Source: Turnera subulata
Lineage: Eukaryota > Streptophyta > Magnoliopsida > Malpighiales > Passifloraceae
Reading direction: 5' to 3'
NCBI GenBank assembly: GCA_028386065.3
Contig: JAKUCV010001597.1
Coordinates: 19,522 to 83,521 of the forward strand
Length of the DNA stretch: 64,000 bases
Shown here: positions 31,904-42,074 of the stretch, one piece after another
Layout: the number at the start of each line of letters is the position of its first letter
How positions within the stretch are numbered: the stretch's first letter is position 1
Translations under genes and position numbers: made by a program
Notes under the pieces: generated by a model
The model's database searches: none
Seen by the model: only the letters and a program-made list of their open reading frames with translations
Told to the model about the DNA's origin: nothing

Positions 31904-33127
31904 TGTTAGCCTAAACATGGGTCTAATACTCTAATTAATGTTAATTTATAATTAACAATGTTTAGTGTGTTGATATATTATGATTTTGATGACTAACAAA
32001 CTGGATTAGAAGTTTGCCATATATACTTGTGTTGAGTCTTATTGCAGCTTAGTTTTCAGTTAGGTTTTCACCTTAGTTCTATCCAGAAACCAGACAGCTT
32101 GGTTTCAGAAGAAACCACACCTGACTGCCAACGTCGTGGTCCCAGCTGCAAGTGGCCAAGAGGTCCCAATGGTCGATACAGCAATTAAAGCCAACTCCCA
32201 ACTACTTCAACGGGCAGAGAAAATGGTCCAACACTATGCAGAAGTCTTCAACCCTTGTCTCTCACCTCTCTTTGATCAATTATATGAAGGGGATCATGTG
32301 GTCCAACTTTGTGGTCTGAATTGCCAAAAATGGAAAGTCTTTGTATAATGGAGGCAAATGGAGAGTGGACTTCCTCAAAATGAAACAGCAGCATCCTGCA
32401 GAGCATCAAGGTCTGATCTGGAGCTTCATGGGAGATTGTAGCTGTTGGAGGAAGAGAAAAATATCTCACCTACCCCCACCAACTCAAGCACTATATAAGG
32501 AAGGCCATTGCATATCTTTCTTCCTCAACCTAACCATTTGAAAACGTGCTATTGAGTTGATTCTTGAGCTTATACCTGCTGTGTTCTTGCTGTTCTTGAG
32601 AGCTTTGAATTTGTGCTTAATCTTGTTCTCCAAGTCCTTACACAGGGTAGAGTGTTTAGGCAAGACTAATGTAGTATTGTTGGGTCCTCAAATCAGGGTT
32701 TTGATTTGAGTAAAGGTTAGAGTTTAGCCTGGGAAAAACTTGTAAAGGTTAGAGCTTAGCCTGCAAAAGCTTGTGTGTGTAAAGGTTTGAGCTTTGCCTG
32801 CAAAAGCTTGATTCTGTAATCAGTTAAGGCTGATCCCAGAAAAGCCTAAGATAGTGAGAGTTTCTAAAATCCTAAAGGAAGGGCCTTTAGGTAGTGGAGG
32901 TACCTTGTGAGGGGGAACCACTATAAATCACTGTGTCAATCTTTCTCTCTTCTGTTCTCTCTAACTTTGTGCATTTCACATTGATTTGTTCTGTGTGTTT
33001 GTGGTTCGTAACGAAACCACTTGGTTCCTCAGAAACCAAAGTGATTTCATAGAAACCAACTCAGAAACCAACCTCGATTGAAGGGTAGCCTGATTCACCC
33101 CCTCTCTCAGGCCTATTCGGACTAACA
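31904..33127 (+). repeat. Sirevirus 5' LTR
   Basis: TGTTAGCC to ACTAACA. TATA-like CTATATAAGG lies near 32491. The inverted repeat TGGTTTC-n4-GAAACCA is at 32100-32117, with two imperfect ones near 33001-33043. Confidence 0.93.
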
Positions 33128-33129
33128 AT

Positions 33130-33142
33130 TGGTAGCGGAGCC
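33130..33142 (+). promoter_or_regulatory. Sirevirus primer-binding site
   Basis: TGGTAGCGGAGCC two bases after the LTR end; related to the initiator-Met-tRNA site of copia elements. Confidence 0.85.
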
Positions 33143-33183
33143 ACGTCTTCAGTATAAAGGAGTAACATCCAGAGGCAAAGATC

Positions 33184-34885
33184 ATGGCTTATGAGGGAAA
33201 TAACATCAACAAAGCACCCTACTTCGATGGTGCAAACTTTGATTACTCGAAGTTCAGGATGTAGATCTTCATTGAAGGCAAAGATCTGAAGATGTGGAAC
33301 ATAGTCCAGCATCCTTATGCCAGACCACTGAGGGATATGTAGTTCTGGTCAGAAGAGGAGCTCAAAAAGGATAAACTTGATGCTCAAGCCAAGAATGTCC
33401 TTCTTTGTGGAATAAGTGAGAGTGAATTTCAAAGAGTCAGATCTTGTGAAACTGCCTATGAGATCTGGAGGCTCCTATGTGTCACTCATGAAGGCACAAA
33501 CCAAATGAAGGAGTCAAGGCTCAATCGTCTCATGAGGGACTATGAACTGTTTCAGATGGTTTCTGGTGAAACCATACAAGAGATGGATACTCGCTTCAAA
33601 ATTATATGCAACAGCCTTGCAACTCTTGGGAAGGTTATCACACATAGAGAGAAGGTTGCAAAGGTACTTAGGTCTCTACCTAAGGAGTGGGAGCCTAAGG
33701 TGACTGCCATAAAAGAAGCTCAGAACTTGAACACTCTCACCTATGATGAGCTGATTGGCAAGCTTATAGTGCATTGTTCCAAGCTTGAAACCGAGGAACC
33801 AAAGAAGAAGGACCTGGCCTTAAAATCCCATGAATCTGGTGATGAAGACAGTGACTCTGATGTGGCACTTCTTTCCAAAAGGGTTATAAGATATCTCAAG
33901 ATGAAAAAGCAGCAAAAGGATAGAAGTCCTAGAGGTGTGAAGATTGAAGAACCAAAGAAAGATCCTCTAATCTGTTTTGGCTGCAACCGACCTGGTCACA
34001 TTAAAACTGAATGTCCACATCAGAAGAAGAACAGATATGACTCTTCAAAAACCAAAGGGAAGAGGGCTATGGTCGCTTGGGATGACTCGGATTCTGAAAG
34101 CGATTCTGAAGTAGAAGATGCTGTGAACCTTTGTCTGATGGCTCAAGAAGAATCTGAGGTATTTGATGCTCCTGACTTTACTTGTGATGAATTACAAGAT
34201 GCTTTTGGTGAATTGTATGATAAGTATAAGCAAGTACTTAAAAAGAATAGTGCATGCAAGAAAAGAATTGAGATTCTTGAATATGATGCTGAAGCTCATA
34301 GATGCATATGAAAAGCTTAGTCTTGCTCACACCCAAGCTCTGAAATCTTGTGAAACTTTGAAAGTTGATAAATTTGCTATCCAAAATGCTCATGATGAAA
34401 TTGAAAAGAAAATTTCTTGCAACATTGCTACTTGTGAAAAATTGCTGAAAGAAAATGATATGTTAAATAGGAGTATTGAAGATCTAAAGTGTTCTCTTGA
34501 GAAATTCACTAAAGGAACAGATAGTTTAAATCTTCTGCTAGGGTAGCAAAGACATTCTATGCAGAAAGAAGGAATAGGCGCTACTCACATGGTTTTTAAC
34601 AAACCAAGCTCTATAAACCATGTGGTTTTTCACAAACCAAGACCACCGATGAAATTTGTTAAGGCTGGGTCTAGTCAACCATATAGACCAAGGATGAACA
34701 TGCATATGCACTCACATCATTCTGAAGCACCACATATTACCTGTCATTTCTGTGGTAGAGTTGGTCATGGCATTAGGTCTTGTTGGTTCAAGAAAGGCAA
34801 CTATCATGAAAAGTCTGTGTGGGTTCCGAAAGGAACCAAGCCTAACCCTGAAGGACCCAAATTAGTTTGGGTACCTAAAACTTGA
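33184..34885 (+). pseudogene. Sirevirus gag with two zinc knuckles
   Basis: Starts MAYEGNNINKAPYFDGANF at 33184. In-frame TAG codons follow at 33262 and 33340, in positions where a Trp codon would fit. From 33505 the frame is open: the Gag core (MKESRLNRLMRDYELFQM, DTRFKIICNSL), an acidic stretch, and a first knuckle CFGCNRPGHIKTEC with C-x2-C-x4-H-x4-C complete. Near 34300 the frame shifts, then comes a coiled-coil-like segment (HDEIEKKISCN...LLKENDMLNRSIEDL), a stop at 34544 and a second complete knuckle CHFCGRVGHGIRSC near 34741-34782. A long gag with a coiled coil and a second knuckle is typical of Sireviruses. Breaks seen: two early stops, one frameshift, one late stop. Confidence 0.9.
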
Positions 34886-35296
34886 TCATGCTGACAGGAA
34901 AACAAGGATGAGTGGATCTTGGACAATGGTTGTTCAAGGCACATGACAGGGGACTCTTCCATGTTCTCATCCCTTACTGAAAAGGACCGAGGTAATGTAA
35001 CTTTTGGTGATATGTCAAAAGGTAAAATCCTTGGTTTTGGTGATATTAATTCTTGTCCTGTTATTGAGCATGTTTTACTGATTGATAACCTCAAATATAA
35101 CTTACTAAGCATCAGTCAATTATGTGATAAAGGATACAAAATTATATTTGAAGCATCTAGATGCTTGGTCACTAACAGAAACCAAGTGGTTTTTGTTGGG
35201 AAGCAAAAAGGTAACATATACTCTATCAACCTAAATGATGTGGCTAATCCTGATTTCAAGTGCCTAAGTGCTAGAACAGAAACCCCAACTCTATAG
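34886..35296 (+). pseudogene. Sirevirus protease
   Basis: Reads EWILDNGCSRHMTGD near 34908-34950, then IEHVLLIDNLKYNLLSISQLCDKGY. The catalytic triplet is Asp-Asn-Gly instead of Asp-Ser/Thr-Gly, which should abolish or weaken cleavage of the polyprotein. Two stop codons (34883-34885 and 34892-34894) separate it from gag. The frame ends at a TAG at 35294-35296 just before the integrase zinc finger. Confidence 0.88.
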
Positions 35297-36598
35297 CACA
35301 GAAGACTTGGTCGTGCAAATTTGGATCTTATCTCAAATCTGTCCAAAAAGGAGTTGGTGAGAGGACTGCCAATGCTCAAATATGAAAAAGAAACCATATG
35401 TAGAGCATGTCAGCTGGGAAAATAGGTTAAAAGTTCTTTTAAACCTACACACACTTTCTCTACATCTAGATCACTTGAATTATTGCATATTGACTTGTTT
35501 GGTCCCATGAAAACCATTAGCTTAGGTGGTAAAAGTTATGTTCTTGTGGTGGTTGATGATTATTCTAGGTACACATGGGTTGTATTTCTTGCTCAAAAGG
35601 ATCATGCATGTTATGAATTTGGTACTCTTGTTAGGAAAGTACAAAATGAAAAAGGTTATAAAATTTCAAAAATTAGAAGTGATCATGGAGGTGAATTTGA
35701 TAACCTTGTCTTTAAACACTTCTGTGAGCAAAGTGGTATTGAACACACCTTTTCGACTCCTAGAACGCCTCAACAAAATGGGGTAGTTGAAAGGAAGAAT
35801 CGAACTTTGCAAGAAATGGCTAGAACTATGCTTAATGAGCATAAGTTACCTGCATATTTCTGGACAGAGGGTGTAAACACAGCATGCTACATTCTAAATA
35901 GAGTATCCTTACGTCCTTTAATTGAAAAGACCCCTTATGAGATTTGGTTTGATAAGAAACCAAGCATCAGTTACTTTCGTGTTTTTGGGTCTAAATGTTA
36001 TATACTTAATACTAAGGATAACCTTGATAAATTTGATGCTAGATTTGATGATGGTGTCTTCCTTGGGTATTCACTTACTAGTAAGGCATATAGAGTGTAT
36101 AATAAAAGAACCTTGGTTATAGAAGAAACCATGCATGTTGTATTTGATGAAATTGACCCTTGTGATGAAAGTGATGACATAGATACTGACATAGCATCTG
36201 ATGAGCAACCACATATTGTCAATCGTGAAAATTCTGTGGAAGAAGAGGAAGAACCACCTCTGCTGGCACCACCTACACCTTCTGTGTTGGAACCAAGAGT
36301 GGAACCAAGCGTCCAACGACGCCTGGAACCAGTGATCCAACCAAGTGGTTCTGGTGGTGAACCAAATGTAGCAGAACAAGGATCTACTTCCCATGGAAAC
36401 ATCAGGGCACCCAAAGGACATACAACTGATGTTATCCTTGGTCATCTAAATAAAGGAGTGACTACCAGATCCTCACTGCACAATATCAATTCGCATCTTG
36501 CATTCCTCTCTCAAGTTGAACCCAAAAGTGCAAAAGAAGCCATTCTTGATGAGAATTGGGTTATGGCAATACAAGAAGAGCTGAACCAATTCAAATGA
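35297..36598 (+). pseudogene. Sirevirus integrase
   Basis: Zinc finger: HRRLGRANLD...CRACQLGK; the second His position is Arg (GRAN where GHAN is usual). A TAG at about 35424 follows QLGK. The catalytic core is open: HIDLFGP (Asp), IRSDHGGEFDN (Asp), NGVVERKNRTLQEM (Glu), then the GKKPSISYFRVFGSKCY-type C-terminal region and an acidic, Pro-rich linker (about 36180-36400). The frame ends with TGA at 36596-36598, a position at which the RT frame would otherwise continue. Closely related to the fragment at 1-602. Confidence 0.92.
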
Positions 36599-38037
36599 AG
36601 CGATGTTTGGGAGCTTATGCCAAGACTAGTTGAACATCCAGTCATTGGTACCAAATGGGTCTTCAGAAATAAACTTGATGAATCAGGTGTTGTGGTAAGA
36701 AACAAAGCAAGGTTAGTTGCTCAAGGGTATAATCAAGAAGAAGGCATAGATTATGATGAGACCTTTGCTCCTGTTGCTAGATTAGAGCCCATTCGCATGT
36801 TACTTGCATTTGCATCATATAGATCCTTTAAGCTATATCAAATGGATGTCAAGAGTGCATTCTTAAATGGATATATTCTAGAAGAAGTATATGTTGAACA
36901 ACCACCTGGTTTTGAAAGTCATGAACATCCAAAACATGTATTCAAGCTTAAAAAGGCATTATATGGACTTAAGCAAGCACCTAGGGCTTGGTATGATAGG
37001 TTAAGCTCATACTTGGTTTCTAAAGGTTTTTCTAGAGGAAAAGTCGATTCAACATTATTTGTTAAGTCTGACAAATGTGATGTCATCATTGTGCAAATCT
37101 ATGTTGATGATATTTTATTTGGTGCTACTAATGATCTACTTTGTAAGGAATTTGAAAGCCTCATGCACAGTGAATTTGAGAAGAGCATGATGGGTGAGCT
37201 CAATTTCTTTCCGGGCTTTCAAGTTAAGCAACTTGATGGAGGTATCTTCATCAATCAAGCTAAGTACACTCATGAGCTACTGAAGCGGCTTGGTTTGTCA
37301 GAAACCAAGCCTAGCCCCATTCCAATGAGTACATCCACCAAACTTGACAAGGATGAACACGGTAAGGATGTTGATATAAAATTGTATAGGGGTATGATAG
37401 GTAGTCTTCTATATCTCACAGCCACTAGACCTGATATAATGTTTAGTGTGTGCTTATGTGCAAGGTTTCAATCATGTCCAAAAAAATCACATCATAAGGC
37501 AATTAAGCGTATATTCAAATATCTTAAGGGCACACCTTCGTTTGGTTTATGGTACCCCAAAGTTAACTCTTTTGAGCTAACAAGCTATTCAGATGCAGAT
37601 TTTGTAGGATGTACCATAGATAGAAAAAGCACAAGTGGAACTTATCAATTACTTGGACAATCCCTTGTGTCTTGGTCAAGCAAGAAGCGAAATTCGGTTG
37701 CAACATCCACCACTGAGGCTGAATATGTTGCTGCAGGAGCTTGTTGTGCACAATTCCTATGGATGAAACAAACTCTTTGTGATTATGGACTAACATTTAA
37801 TTGTGTTCCCATTTATTGTGACAGCTCCAGTGCCATCAATTTGACTAAGAATCCTATACAACACTCTCGGACCAAGCACATTGAAGTGAGGCATCATTTT
37901 ATCATGTGTTAAAGAAAGATGTTGCCATTGAGTTCGTGAAAACTGAAAATCAGCTTGCTGACATCTTCACAAAGCCACTCAAAGAAGATCAGTTCACCAA
38001 ATTCAGGCTTGAACTTGGAATGTGCAATTTACCATGA
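36599..38037 (+). pseudogene. Sirevirus reverse transcriptase and RNase H
   Basis: Open from 36617 to 37912. [73 protein letters not shown] and the catalytic YVDD at 37100-37111. [11 protein letters not shown] differs from the usual FFLGLQ by Phe-Pro-Gly-Phe. RNase [31 protein letters not shown] and [15 protein letters not shown] small frameshift near 37910 moves the final part (KDVAIEFVKTENQLADIFTKPL...LGMCNLP) to another frame, ending at 38037. This is the best-preserved pol module of the window. Confidence 0.93.
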
Positions 38038-38412
38038 CTTATTTGCTTATTTGGTTTTACTATTGGTTTTAGGTTTGGCTGTTGCATAAAACCATGCTCT
38101 TTCACTGACATATGCAAACATAATCATATTAGCACTTCATACATTTATCCCACATTACACACACTTTCACGATGCATTTTGGCATATGAGGAAATTGCTT
38201 GAGGCATTACAGTCATCAATTGAGACAAAATGGATGAAGAGAAGTAGTATGGTTTTAGTGAAAACCATGTACCCAGCAGTTATTACCTAGTGGACAAAAG
38301 CATCTTTGGTTGGAGACAAAGAAGATCTGGATAATTGATGATGGTCAACTAAGAGATATTCTGTGGGGATAAAAATCAGAATGTGGTTTCCAAGAAACCA
38401 GCCCCAAAACCA

Positions 38413-39669
38413 ATGACAAAGGCTGAAGGAAAAAGGAAGATTGGAGAACCTGAACTAGAACCAGAACCAGAAGATGATGAAGAATCTAGAGATCACTCAA
38501 GCTCGAACAGTTCTAAGTCTGAGGATGTTGCGTCAGAAGAGACTGAAGTTTCTAAGAAGAGAAAAAGGGGAGATGATTCGGATGATGATTTCAACTTCAA
38601 TGATGCAGAAGAGAGTGATGAAGAAGCTGGTGAAGATGACTCAGAAAAGAATGACCAAGATGAAGATGAAGAGCATGATGATGAAGAAGACGAAGAGGAG
38701 GAAACCCCAGCTAAACCTCCAAAGAAGAAGGCAAAAGGACCAATCAAAGGCAAATTCGCAAAGAAGAAGAAGAAGAAGAGAGATGTGAATTTGTCTGCTT
38801 TTTATGCACCACACACTGTGGTTATGGAGGATTTTGCTGACTTGGGAGTGTCTGATATCTTGAAGCAAGTTCAGCTTGGTTTTCTGGCCACCTTGAAGGC
38901 CAAAGCATATGAACCAATGGTCAAAGAATTCTTTAAGTATCTGAAATCGACCACTAATGCTGCTGGTGCCACTGCATCCATTACCACCCGTCTTAATGGG
39001 AAGACTGTTACCATTACTGCCAAGGACATCATTGCAATCCTTAAGCTGAAGCCCGAAAAACTTCAAGTTGTGTATGATAATGAGAAGCATCATAAGGGTA
39101 CTCCTACCGATGTTGAAGGGAATAAGTTGCCCTTTGGAAGATCTTATCAGAGAGGAAAGTACAAGGATTTGGTTCCACTGCATCGTGTGTTGATGTACAT
39201 GTTGACTCGTGTGGTTTTATCGAGACCACACCATAAAACCACGGTGATGCTCAGTGATCAGTGGACTTTGGCCTGCATTATCAAGAAGACACCCATCTGC
39301 TATGGAACTCTAGTTCTTCATCATCTGGCCACCTGCAAGGTTCCATATTTTGGAGGTTTGACCACTCTCTTGGCTCAAAAATTCTCTTCGATTCCCACAG
39401 ATGGTCCTACACCTATCAGTCCTGTGATTATCAGCAGTCTCACTCTGTCCAAGATGTCTATTAAGCCTGATGCTGAAGGGAACTACTCCGTGACCAAGAA
39501 ACCAAAAGGGAAGGCTATTCAGAATGATGATCTTCGTGCTCGTGTAGCTGCGGTTGAAAGTTTGCTAGATGATCTTAAGGATCAGATGACTGACTTTGAG
39601 GCTACTGTGATGGAAGCTCTGGATAAAATTGCTGCATCTTATCCTGAGTCTGATACTGATGATGAGTGA
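38413..39669 (+). CDS. extra 3' ORF of Sirevirus, 418 aa from ATG, function unknown
   Basis: Intact frame between RNase H and the 3' LTR; open from 38353, first ATG at 38413 (MTKAEGKRKIGEPE). The first 110 residues are highly acidic with Ser-, Asp- and Glu-runs, followed by a basic KKKAKGPIKGKFAKKKKKKR segment that could act as a nuclear signal. The middle (about 120-310) is globular-looking: SAFYAPHTVVMEDFADLGV, KAYEPMVKEFFKYL, GKTVTITAKDIIAILKLKPE. It may relate to the 'putative plant transposon protein' domain found in plant elements, but this is unverified. The end (ARVAAVESLLDDLKDQMTDFEATVMEALDKI) is a predicted coiled coil. No membrane segment or signal peptide is seen, so an envelope role is unlikely. 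It occupies the place of the Sirevirus env-like gene. Confidence 0.8.
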   Translation: MTKAEGKRKIGEPELEPEPEDDEESRDHSSSNSSKSEDVASEETEVSKKRKRGDDSDDDFNFNDAEESDEEAGEDDSEKNDQDEDEEHDDEEDEEEETPAKPPKKKAKGPIKGKFAKKKKKKRDVNLSAFYAPHTVVMEDFADLGVSDILKQVQLGFLATLKAKAYEPMVKEFFKYLKSTTNAAGATASITTRLNGKTVTITAKDIIAILKLKPEKLQVVYDNEKHHKGTPTDVEGNKLPFGRSYQRGKYKDLVPLHRVLMYMLTRVVLSRPHHKTTVMLSDQWTLACIIKKTPICYGTLVLHHLATCKVPYFGGLTTLLAQKFSSIPTDGPTPISPVIISSLTLSKMSIKPDAEGNYSVTKKPKGKAIQNDDLRARVAAVESLLDDLKDQMTDFEATVMEALDKIAASYPESDTDDE

Positions 39670-39901
39670 TGCCTCAACTGCTGATGCTCCTAGGATATGC
39701 ATTGCATTTTGTGTTCTTCATGGTTTATATTATGGTTCTTATTATGGTTCTTATGTTGGTTTTTATGTTGGTTTTTTGTGTTTCCTTTCTGCACAACGTC
39801 TTTAATTTCAGTTCGGATGTTCGATATTTCAATATTATGTTTATGTTCCTTTTCTTATAATATGTCTCCTATTTCTATCCTTTGTCCTTCTTATATTTTG
39901 T

Positions 39902-40224
39902 TGATTCCAAAAGGGGGAGAAAATTATTGGTTGGTTGGAATCTGGAATCCAACACTGTTAAGTATACATTATGGATAATTATTGTTGATTATTATGATTG
40001 CGCTACTCTGCTATTGTCAATATATGCTAGATGATTGGTGTTATAAGCAGGGGAAGGTTTTTGGCTAAGTTGAATAAGCCAATGGTGCTTAATGCACAAA
40101 AATATTTGTTATTGGGGGAGTACAAATGCAGGGGGAGTATGCTTACATGATGTATTATTTTGTTACTAACCCTGGCTTTTGCAGAGATCAACGCAATTTT
40201 TGTCATCATCAAAAAGGGGGAGAT
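39902..40224 (+). promoter_or_regulatory. multiple polypurine tracts before Sirevirus 3' LTR
   Basis: Copies of the tract: AAAAGGGGGAGAAAA near 39909, TTGGGGGAGTA near 40112, CAGGGGGAGTA near 40131, and AAAAAGGGGGAGAT at 40211-40224 directly before the LTR. The last lies in the conserved TTTGTCATCATCAAAAAG context. Repeated tracts are a known Sirevirus hallmark. Confidence 0.88.
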
Positions 40225-41445
40225 TGTTAGCCTAAATATGGGTCTAATACTCTAATTAATGTTAATTTATAATTAACCATGTTTAGTGTGTTGATATATT
40301 ATGATTTTGATGACTAACAAACTAGATTAGAAGTTTGCCATATATACTTGTGTTGAGTCTTATTGCAACTTGGTTTTCAGTTTGGTTTTCACCTTGGTTC
40401 TACCCAAAAACCAGATGGCTTGGTTTCAGAAGAAACCACACTTGACTGTCAACGTCGTGGTCCCAGCTGCAAGTGGCCAAGTGGTCCCAATGGTCCATAC
40501 AGTAATTAAGGCCAACTCCCAACTACTTCAACGGACAGAGAAAATGGTCCAACACTATGCAGAAGTCTTCAATCCTTGCCTCTCACCTCTCTTTGATCAA
40601 TTATGTGAAGGGGACCATGTGGTCCAACTTTGTGGTCCGAATTGCCAAAAATGGAAAGTCTTTGTATAATGGAGGCAAATGGAGAGTGGACTTCCTCAAA
40701 ATGAAGCAGCAGCATCCTGCAGAGCATCAAGGTCTGATCTGGAGCTTCATGGGAGATTATAGCCGTTGGAGGAAGAGAAAAATATCTCACCTACCCCTAC
40801 CAACTCAAGCACTATATAAGGAAGGCCATTGCATATCTTTCTTTCTCAACCCAACCATTTGAAAACGTGCTATTGAGTTGATTCTTGAGCTTATACCTGC
40901 TGTGTTCTTGCTGTTCTTGAGAGCTTTGAATTTGTGCTTAATCTTGTTCTCCAAGTCCTTACAAAGGGTAGAGTGTTTAGGCAAGACTAATGTAGTATTG
41001 TTGGGTCCTCAAATCAGGGTTTTGATTTGAGTAAATGTTAGAGTTTAGCCTGGGAAAAACTTGTAAAGGTTAGAGCTTAGCCTGCAAAAGCTTGTGTGTG
41101 TAAAGGTTTGAGCTTTGCCTGCAAAAGCTTGGTTTCTGTAATCGGTTAAGGCTGATCCTACAAAAGCCTAAGATAGTGAGAGTTTCTAAAATCCTAAAGG
41201 AAGGGCCTTTAGGTAGTGGAGATACCTGGTGAGGAGGAACCACTATAAATCACTGTGTCAATCTTTCTCTCTTCTGTTCTCTCTACCTTTGTGCATTTCA
41301 CACTGATTTATTCTGTGTGTTTGTGGTTCGTAAAGAAACCATTTGGTTCCTCAGAAACCAAAGTGATTTCATAGAAACCAACCTCGATTGAAGGGTAGCC
41401 TGATTCAACCCCCTCCCCCCTCTCTCAGGTCTATTCGGACTAACA
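40225..41445 (+). repeat. Sirevirus 3' LTR
   Basis: TGTTAGCC to ACTAACA, close match to 31904-33127. It carries the same inverted repeat (40421-40438) and TATA-like CTATATAAGG near 40810. Differences from the 5' LTR are scattered single bases, so the element is not brand new. Confidence 0.93.
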
Positions 41446-41842
41446 GAATAAGGGTATTTTATTTGCTTATTTCTTTTTATTTATTTTTGGCCCTTTGTTA
41501 TTTGATCAATTTTGGGTTAGAGATAGATATTAAGCTTGGGCTAGTAAAATATGGATCCTCTAGTAATCTTGGCCTATTTAAACACATGGTCTGTAGCTAA
41601 ATTTAATTCTAATTTTCGTACAAATTTAGGATTAAATATATATTTTGCCTCTTTTTTGTTTTTATGGTAGTTTTAATAGAACAGAGGAATAATTTGATGT
41701 GGGGTTGATAAAAAGAAAAATTATTGTAGTGGGATACAAGTTTGCGGTGTTTTCTGGATCAGGGAATACTCTAGAAGGGGTGTAAACCAACTAGGAATCG
41801 GAATGGAGGAGAAAAAAATAAGAAAAGAGGAAAAATTGCACA

Positions 41843-41955
41843 GTCAGTGGCGGATATGGAAACATGTCTGCCGCCACTGGCGGGCTTTGAGGGAGGACCG
41901 CCAAGCCCTGGCGGTCGTCACGACATGACCGCCGGGGCTACGGCGGTCAATGGTT
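41843..41955. repeat. GC-rich inverted repeats upstream of Tat LTR TATA box
   Basis: A hairpin made of CAGTGGCGGATATG and CATGTCTGCCGCCACTG around GAAA, followed by alternating GACCGCC and GGCGGTC heptamers, which are complementary to each other. Related blocks are at 19935-20030, 21655-21740, 26025-26105 and 29950-30050. Confidence 0.8.
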
Positions 41956-42066
41956 CCAGAATCTTCTTTTTTCCTTGTTTTTCAATTCCTAGCCCATAAC
42001 CATCAGATTTAGGGGGTTCAATCTTGACCCTTGAATTATTAGGACGACCTCTTACCCCCTGAACAC

Positions 42067-42074
42067 TATAAATA
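42067..42074 (+). promoter_or_regulatory. TATA box of Tat 3' LTR
   Basis: TATAAATA, same context as 21846-21853. Confidence 0.75.

Larger units (their letters stand above)
31904..41445 (+). mobile_element. full-length Sirevirus (Ty1/copia) retrotransposon
   Basis: 9542 bp. LTRs of 1224 and 1221 bp (31904-33127, 40225-41445), each TGTTAGCC...ACTAACA, flanked by the 5-bp target duplication GAATA (31899-31903 and 41446-41450). Primer site, two-knuckle gag, protease, integrase, RT, RNase H, an extra 3' frame and several AAAGGGGGAG tracts are in Sirevirus order. Gag and pol each carry stops, so the copy is not autonomous. It interrupts the Tat 3' LTR, so it is younger than that element. Confidence 0.95.

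Noticed and set aside
32136..32348. 70-codon frame in the Sirevirus LTR, also present in the other LTR (40370-40669)
   Set aside because: Conservation follows from LTR duplication; the start and length differ between copies, and it lies upstream of the TATA-like box.
38493..38788. Open frames on both strands across the acidic/Lys-rich part of the Sirevirus extra ORF
   Set aside because: Shadow frames of a GA-rich codon stretch; the plus-strand frame 38413-39669 is the coherent one.
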